NCBI GenBank assembly: GCA_030747885.1
Contig: JASLJW010000152.1
Coordinates: 1 to 17,616 of the forward strand
Direction: 5' to 3'
Length of the DNA: 17,616 nt
DNA from: Candidatus Thalassarchaeaceae archaeon
Lineage (GTDB): Archaea; Thermoplasmatota; Poseidoniia; Poseidoniales; Thalassarchaeaceae
Shown: piece by piece, positions 14,870 to 17,616 of the stretch
Layout: every line of letters starts with the position of its first letter
How positions within the stretch are numbered: position 1 is the first letter of the stretch
The notes under the pieces: generated by a model
Told to the model about the DNA's origin: nothing
The model's input: only the letters and a program-made list of their open reading frames with translations
Databases searched by the model: none
Position numbers and translations under genes: made by a program

Positions 14870-15679
14870 TTATTTCTTGAATAGCGGAGAATTTCCTGCG
14901 AGAACCATGCTATTTGGTTCAACCAAAGGAGTGAAAATGTTTGCTGGTACTCGAATATCTACACGACTGCCTAAACGAATCATTCCATATCGTTGACCTT
15001 TTTCGAGAAAATCAGAAACAAAACAAAAAGGAATAATTGTTCGAGCAATGGCTCCAGAAATTTGAGTTACTTCAATAAAAATCCCATCTTCTGACTGAAA
15101 AACTGTTCTCACTCGTTCATTTCCTTCACTTTCTTTCTTTGATGCTTTACGAAATGGGCCTCTAGAACGACCTTTGCCAGTACGATGTTCCATTGCTATG
15201 ACTTGTGATTTGAAAGGACTGCGTTGAACATGAACATCTAGGGGAGACATGTAGATAGCAACTCGAAACACATCAGAGGGTTGTTCAGATCCTTGCAAAA
15301 CTTGTTCCCATCTCTGTTCAGTCTTGAAACTTAGAGGCTTGGGGAGTGGTTCCGGATACCAATCTCCCATCAATGGATGAGTTTCTATTGTTTCAGAATT
15401 CATCTCTTCTTTTGAAGGACGTCTTCCCGTAGATCTTTCTCTTACAACGAACATTATTTTTCCATCAGCAGGTGATAGGATAATTTTCTCATCTCGTGGA
15501 ATGAAACGTTCAGGATCACGATGGAAGAAAACGATGAATGCGGCCAAACATGCTAGAATTACTCCAGTTAGAGTAATGAATCCACCAGGGTCTGCGACAA
15601 AGAAGGAAATAGAAAACATCCCTAAAGACATCGCAGAAACTAGAATCGATGGGCCTTGCCCTGGTTGGGCGATGCCCAT
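14870..15679 (-). CDS. psd: Phosphatidylserine / archaetidylserine decarboxylase proenzyme
   Basis: This 269-residue protein decarboxylates a serine phospholipid to the ethanolamine form. It has two N-terminal membrane helices (about 10-55), HRDPERFIP, the conserved SPADGK (about 69-74), YMSPLDVHVQRSP (about 143-155), and RLGSRVDIRVP (about 235-245), where cleavage between G and S makes the pyruvoyl cofactor. It lacks the longer bacterial domain, so it is of the short PSD-A class, but a 50-residue insert (about 81-135) makes it longer than the usual 200-215. The ATG at 15679 is preferred over an in-frame TTG at 15682. It follows the coiled-coil gene by seven bases. No phosphatidylserine synthase gene lies in this window, so whether the substrate is ester or ether lipid is open. 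Confidence 0.9.
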   Translation of the reverse strand: MGIAQPGQGPSILVSAMSLGMFSISFFVADPGGFITLTGVILACLAAFIVFFHRDPERFIPRDEKIILSPADGKIMFVVRERSTGRRPSKEEMNSETIETHPLMGDWYPEPLPKPLSFKTEQRWEQVLQGSEQPSDVFRVAIYMSPLDVHVQRSPFKSQVIAMEHRTGKGRSRGPFRKASKKESEGNERVRTVFQSEDGIFIEVTQISGAIARTIIPFCFVSDFLEKGQRYGMIRLGSRVDIRVPANIFTPLVEPNSMVLAGNSPLFKK

Positions 15680-15686
15680 CAAAGGC

Positions 15687-16403
15687 TCACTCTTCTTCCT
15701 GCTCAGCAGTACCTGCAGGATTGACTACAATTTCGTCATCATCTGTGCCTAGAACACCGTCTTCACCAGCATCAACTGAAACTTCAATGGGACCCACAGG
15801 AATAGTGGCACCTGTCTTCTGTGCTGTAGAAATTGCTTCTTCCATTCGTTGTTTGAAACTCTCTTGTGCCTTCTGGAATTCTGCTGCCTTCTCTACTGCT
15901 GATTCAATCATCTCATAACGATCCTTGATTGCTTGATTCAAGTCTTCAAAGACCTTCATGTGTTGGACATACCAATCATCTCGAGCTTCCAATTCGGATT
16001 GGGCTGTTTGGAGTTGTTCATCCAATTCTTCGGTAATCTCGTAAACTCGGCCGAGCATTGCTCGTTCTTTGGAGTATTTCTCTTCCATTTTCTCTAATTC
16101 TGGCTCCAAATGTTCGACACGCTTGGAGGATTTTGCTCCATCGAGTTCCAATTCACGAATTTTATTGTCTTTTTCTGAAAGGAGATGTTCGAGACCTTCA
16201 CGTTCAATTTCACGGTCTAGAGCTTCCTTCTCCAAGACATCAATGAGAGCTTGTTTATCTGCAATATCTCCTTCAGCCTTACGATATGCATCATAGAGAC
16301 GTTCCAATCTCTGTGTCTCTTCGGCAAGCCGAGTTTCAAGTCGGCGAATACGCTGCTCGGGGGTATCCTGTTCGTCTACCTCGTCGTCGCTGAGGGGCTC
16401 CAT
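15687..16403 (-). CDS. Coiled-coil protein with an acidic DGxxGTDDD tail
   Basis: This 238-residue protein has a short acidic start, a nearly unbroken Glu/Lys/Leu-rich helix (about 15-190, heptad-like spacing), and a C-terminal segment with PVGPIEVSVDAGEDGVLGTD followed by DDE. There is no signal peptide or membrane helix, so it is likely cytoplasmic. No known family was recognised. The tail resembles the GxDGxxGTxDD motif seen repeated in some calcium-binding surface proteins, but here it occurs once. It lies between an M20 peptidase and psd on the same strand, with only seven bases to psd, so it is probably in an operon with psd. Confidence 0.75.
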   Translation of the reverse strand: MEPLSDDEVDEQDTPEQRIRRLETRLAEETQRLERLYDAYRKAEGDIADKQALIDVLEKEALDREIEREGLEHLLSEKDNKIRELELDGAKSSKRVEHLEPELEKMEEKYSKERAMLGRVYEITEELDEQLQTAQSELEARDDWYVQHMKVFEDLNQAIKDRYEMIESAVEKAAEFQKAQESFKQRMEEAISTAQKTGATIPVGPIEVSVDAGEDGVLGTDDDEIVVNPAGTAEQEEE

Positions 16404-16423
16404 CGCTCATTCCAAAACACCTT

Positions 16424-16433
16424 CCGATATAAC
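16424..16433 (-). promoter_or_regulatory. TATA-like box for the coiled-coil/psd operon
   Basis: On the minus strand GTTATATCGG is centred about 26 bases before the ATG at 16403, the spacing expected for a leaderless archaeal transcript. No close ribosome binding site precedes that ATG, which agrees with leaderless initiation. This also suggests the pair is transcribed separately from the M20 gene 63 bases upstream. Confidence 0.5.
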
Positions 16434-16466
16434 CCCGGCGGCTCTATTGGGCTAAGTTCCTACAAC

Positions 16467-17616
16467 TCAGCCAACAGAGAGGGCGTTCAAAGCAAGTGAG
16501 ATTGCTAATGTTAGATTCTCAGATGCAGGGACGTGAAGTTTCTCATCTGGACCATGTGCATTTCCATCTGGACCCATTGAACCAGTTACCAAAAATGATG
16601 CTTTTGGGAAACGATTCTGCATCATTGCAAGAAATGGAATTGTGCCTCCTTCAAACAATGGCATCCAGTTCTCTCCATAGAGATGTTGTGCCGCTATATT
16701 TAGCGCGGAGTCAATCGAAGGATGGAGGGGTGGAGCTCGGAATCCATCAGCACCAACCAATAATTCGAATGTGACTTTTGCCCCATGAGGTGGGTCCTTC
16801 TCTAAAACTTCCTTGATTACATCTCCAACCACTTCTGAATCAACCCCGGGAGGTATTCTGAACGAAAGGGCAAATTCAGTATAAGGTCTCAATACATTCC
16901 CACTTTCTGCTGTAGGTGGAAGTCCATTTGCTCCAATTACTGCAAGGGCAGGTCTCCAATTTCCATTCAATACTAATTCTACAGGATCCATAACTTGAGG
17001 TTGGACTCCATCTAACATAGGAAATTCAGTCCAAACTGAATCGCCAAGAACTTCGACAATTCTTTCCGCACGGCTACGTAATGATTCATCGATTTCAACA
17101 TAGAGTTCAGGAAGTAATATCTCTCCTGAAGAAGAATCTTCAACTCGTTCAATGAGGTTGCGTGCTATTCGAAATGTCTCCGGAATGATACCGCCTGCAA
17201 ATCCTGAGTGAACTCCTTCACTACTAACCTCTACTCTGAGTTTTCCTGCTACCATTCCCCGCAATGATTCGGTTACCCAGATATTTTCGTAATCTCCTGC
17301 CCCTGAGTCGAGAACTACTACCAAGTCAGGGGTCCCAATTTCTTCAGATAATGCATCTAGATATGGGGGTAGATCATATGAACCAGATTCTTCACATGTC
17401 TCAATTAAAAATCTGCATCGAGGATGGGGGATTCCATGAGAACGGAGGGTCTGTACAGCTAAAGCACACAAATAGCCTCCATATCCGTCATCTACACTCC
17501 CTCTTCCAAAGAGATAGGGGCCTTCAAAGACTGGTTCAAACGGATGTTTTCCTTCTGACCACAGTTCAGTAACTGGGGGTTGTTTGTCTAAATGACTGTA
17601 TAACAAAACATCACCA
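16467..17616 (-). CDS. M20 family metallopeptidase, partial (N-terminus beyond the window)
   Basis: About 382 C-terminal residues of an M20 di-zinc peptidase, probably a dipeptidase of the carnosinase-like branch. The frame is open to the right edge, where it reads GDVLLYSHLDKQPP, the usual first metal-binding HxD segment. The other ligands are present: D in GRGSVDDGYGG, the pair E-E in ETCEESGS, D in VVLDSGAG, and the late H in DGNAHGPDEKL. The inserted dimerisation domain includes SEGVHSGFAGG. Nothing suggests inactivation. It would cleave short peptides or N-acyl amino acids in the cytoplasm, which suits a peptide-degrading heterotroph. The start lies outside the window, so the missing front part is perhaps 70-100 residues. 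Confidence 0.9.
   Translation of the reverse strand, partial: GDVLLYSHLDKQPPVTELWSEGKHPFEPVFEGPYLFGRGSVDDGYGGYLCALAVQTLRSHGIPHPRCRFLIETCEESGSYDLPPYLDALSEEIGTPDLVVVLDSGAGDYENIWVTESLRGMVAGKLRVEVSSEGVHSGFAGGIIPETFRIARNLIERVEDSSSGEILLPELYVEIDESLRSRAERIVEVLGDSVWTEFPMLDGVQPQVMDPVELVLNGNWRPALAVIGANGLPPTAESGNVLRPYTEFALSFRIPPGVDSEVVGDVIKEVLEKDPPHGAKVTFELLVGADGFRAPPLHPSIDSALNIAAQHLYGENWMPLFEGGTIPFLAMMQNRFPKASFLVTGSMGPDGNAHGPDEKLHVPASENLTLAISLALNALSVG

Noticed and set aside
1..17616. CRISPR arrays, insertion sequences, prophage or defence genes
   Set aside because: No spaced direct repeats, transposase, integrase or nuclease-type genes were seen on either strand.

Overview
The window reads as a compact archaeal chromosome segment, most likely a marine planktonic euryarchaeon of the Marine Group II / Poseidoniales type. 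The archaeal assignment is firm: it carries stalk proteins P0 and P1 with matching acidic C-termini, Spt5, a SecE/Sec61-gamma protein, an AK6/Fap7 kinase, strong GGTGA-type ribosome binding sites and TATA-like boxes. The lineage assignment is inference, resting on AT-leaning composition, very short or overlapping gene ends, giant secreted WD40/TSP3 and FN3 proteins, and bacterial-looking phospholipid genes. The right-edge gene runs off the window.

Region 1 (about 1-4960, minus strand) is the conserved archaeal block ftsZ - secE - spt5 - rpl11 - rpl1 - rplP0 - rpl12 (transcribed right to left), ending in a non-coding stretch with several hairpins (60-225). Two genes in it are not ordinary. The Spt5 gene encodes an extra N-terminal Nudix-like domain of about 125 residues. 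The L11 gene contains only the C-terminal rRNA-binding half, with a stop codon directly upstream and no room for the N-terminal domain.

Region 2 (5086-12345) holds two giant surface proteins transcribed toward each other. One (+) has a signal peptide, about 14 WD40-like blades, thrombospondin type-3 calcium repeats, a membrane helix and a cytoplasmic four-cysteine zinc ribbon. The other (-) has a signal peptide, FN3-like domains, a membrane helix and a charged cytoplasmic tail, and is followed by a TPR-like protein that ends against the first gene with a shared TTAA.

Region 3 (12476-17616) is housekeeping: a PgsA-like CDP-alcohol phosphatidyltransferase (+), an AK6-type kinase (-), a Ca2+/H+ antiporter (+), then a minus-strand group of M20 peptidase (partial), a coiled-coil protein and a phosphatidylserine/archaetidylserine decarboxylase. 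PgsA and Psd both act in phospholipid headgroup formation. No tRNA, rRNA, CRISPR array, transposase or integrase was seen.
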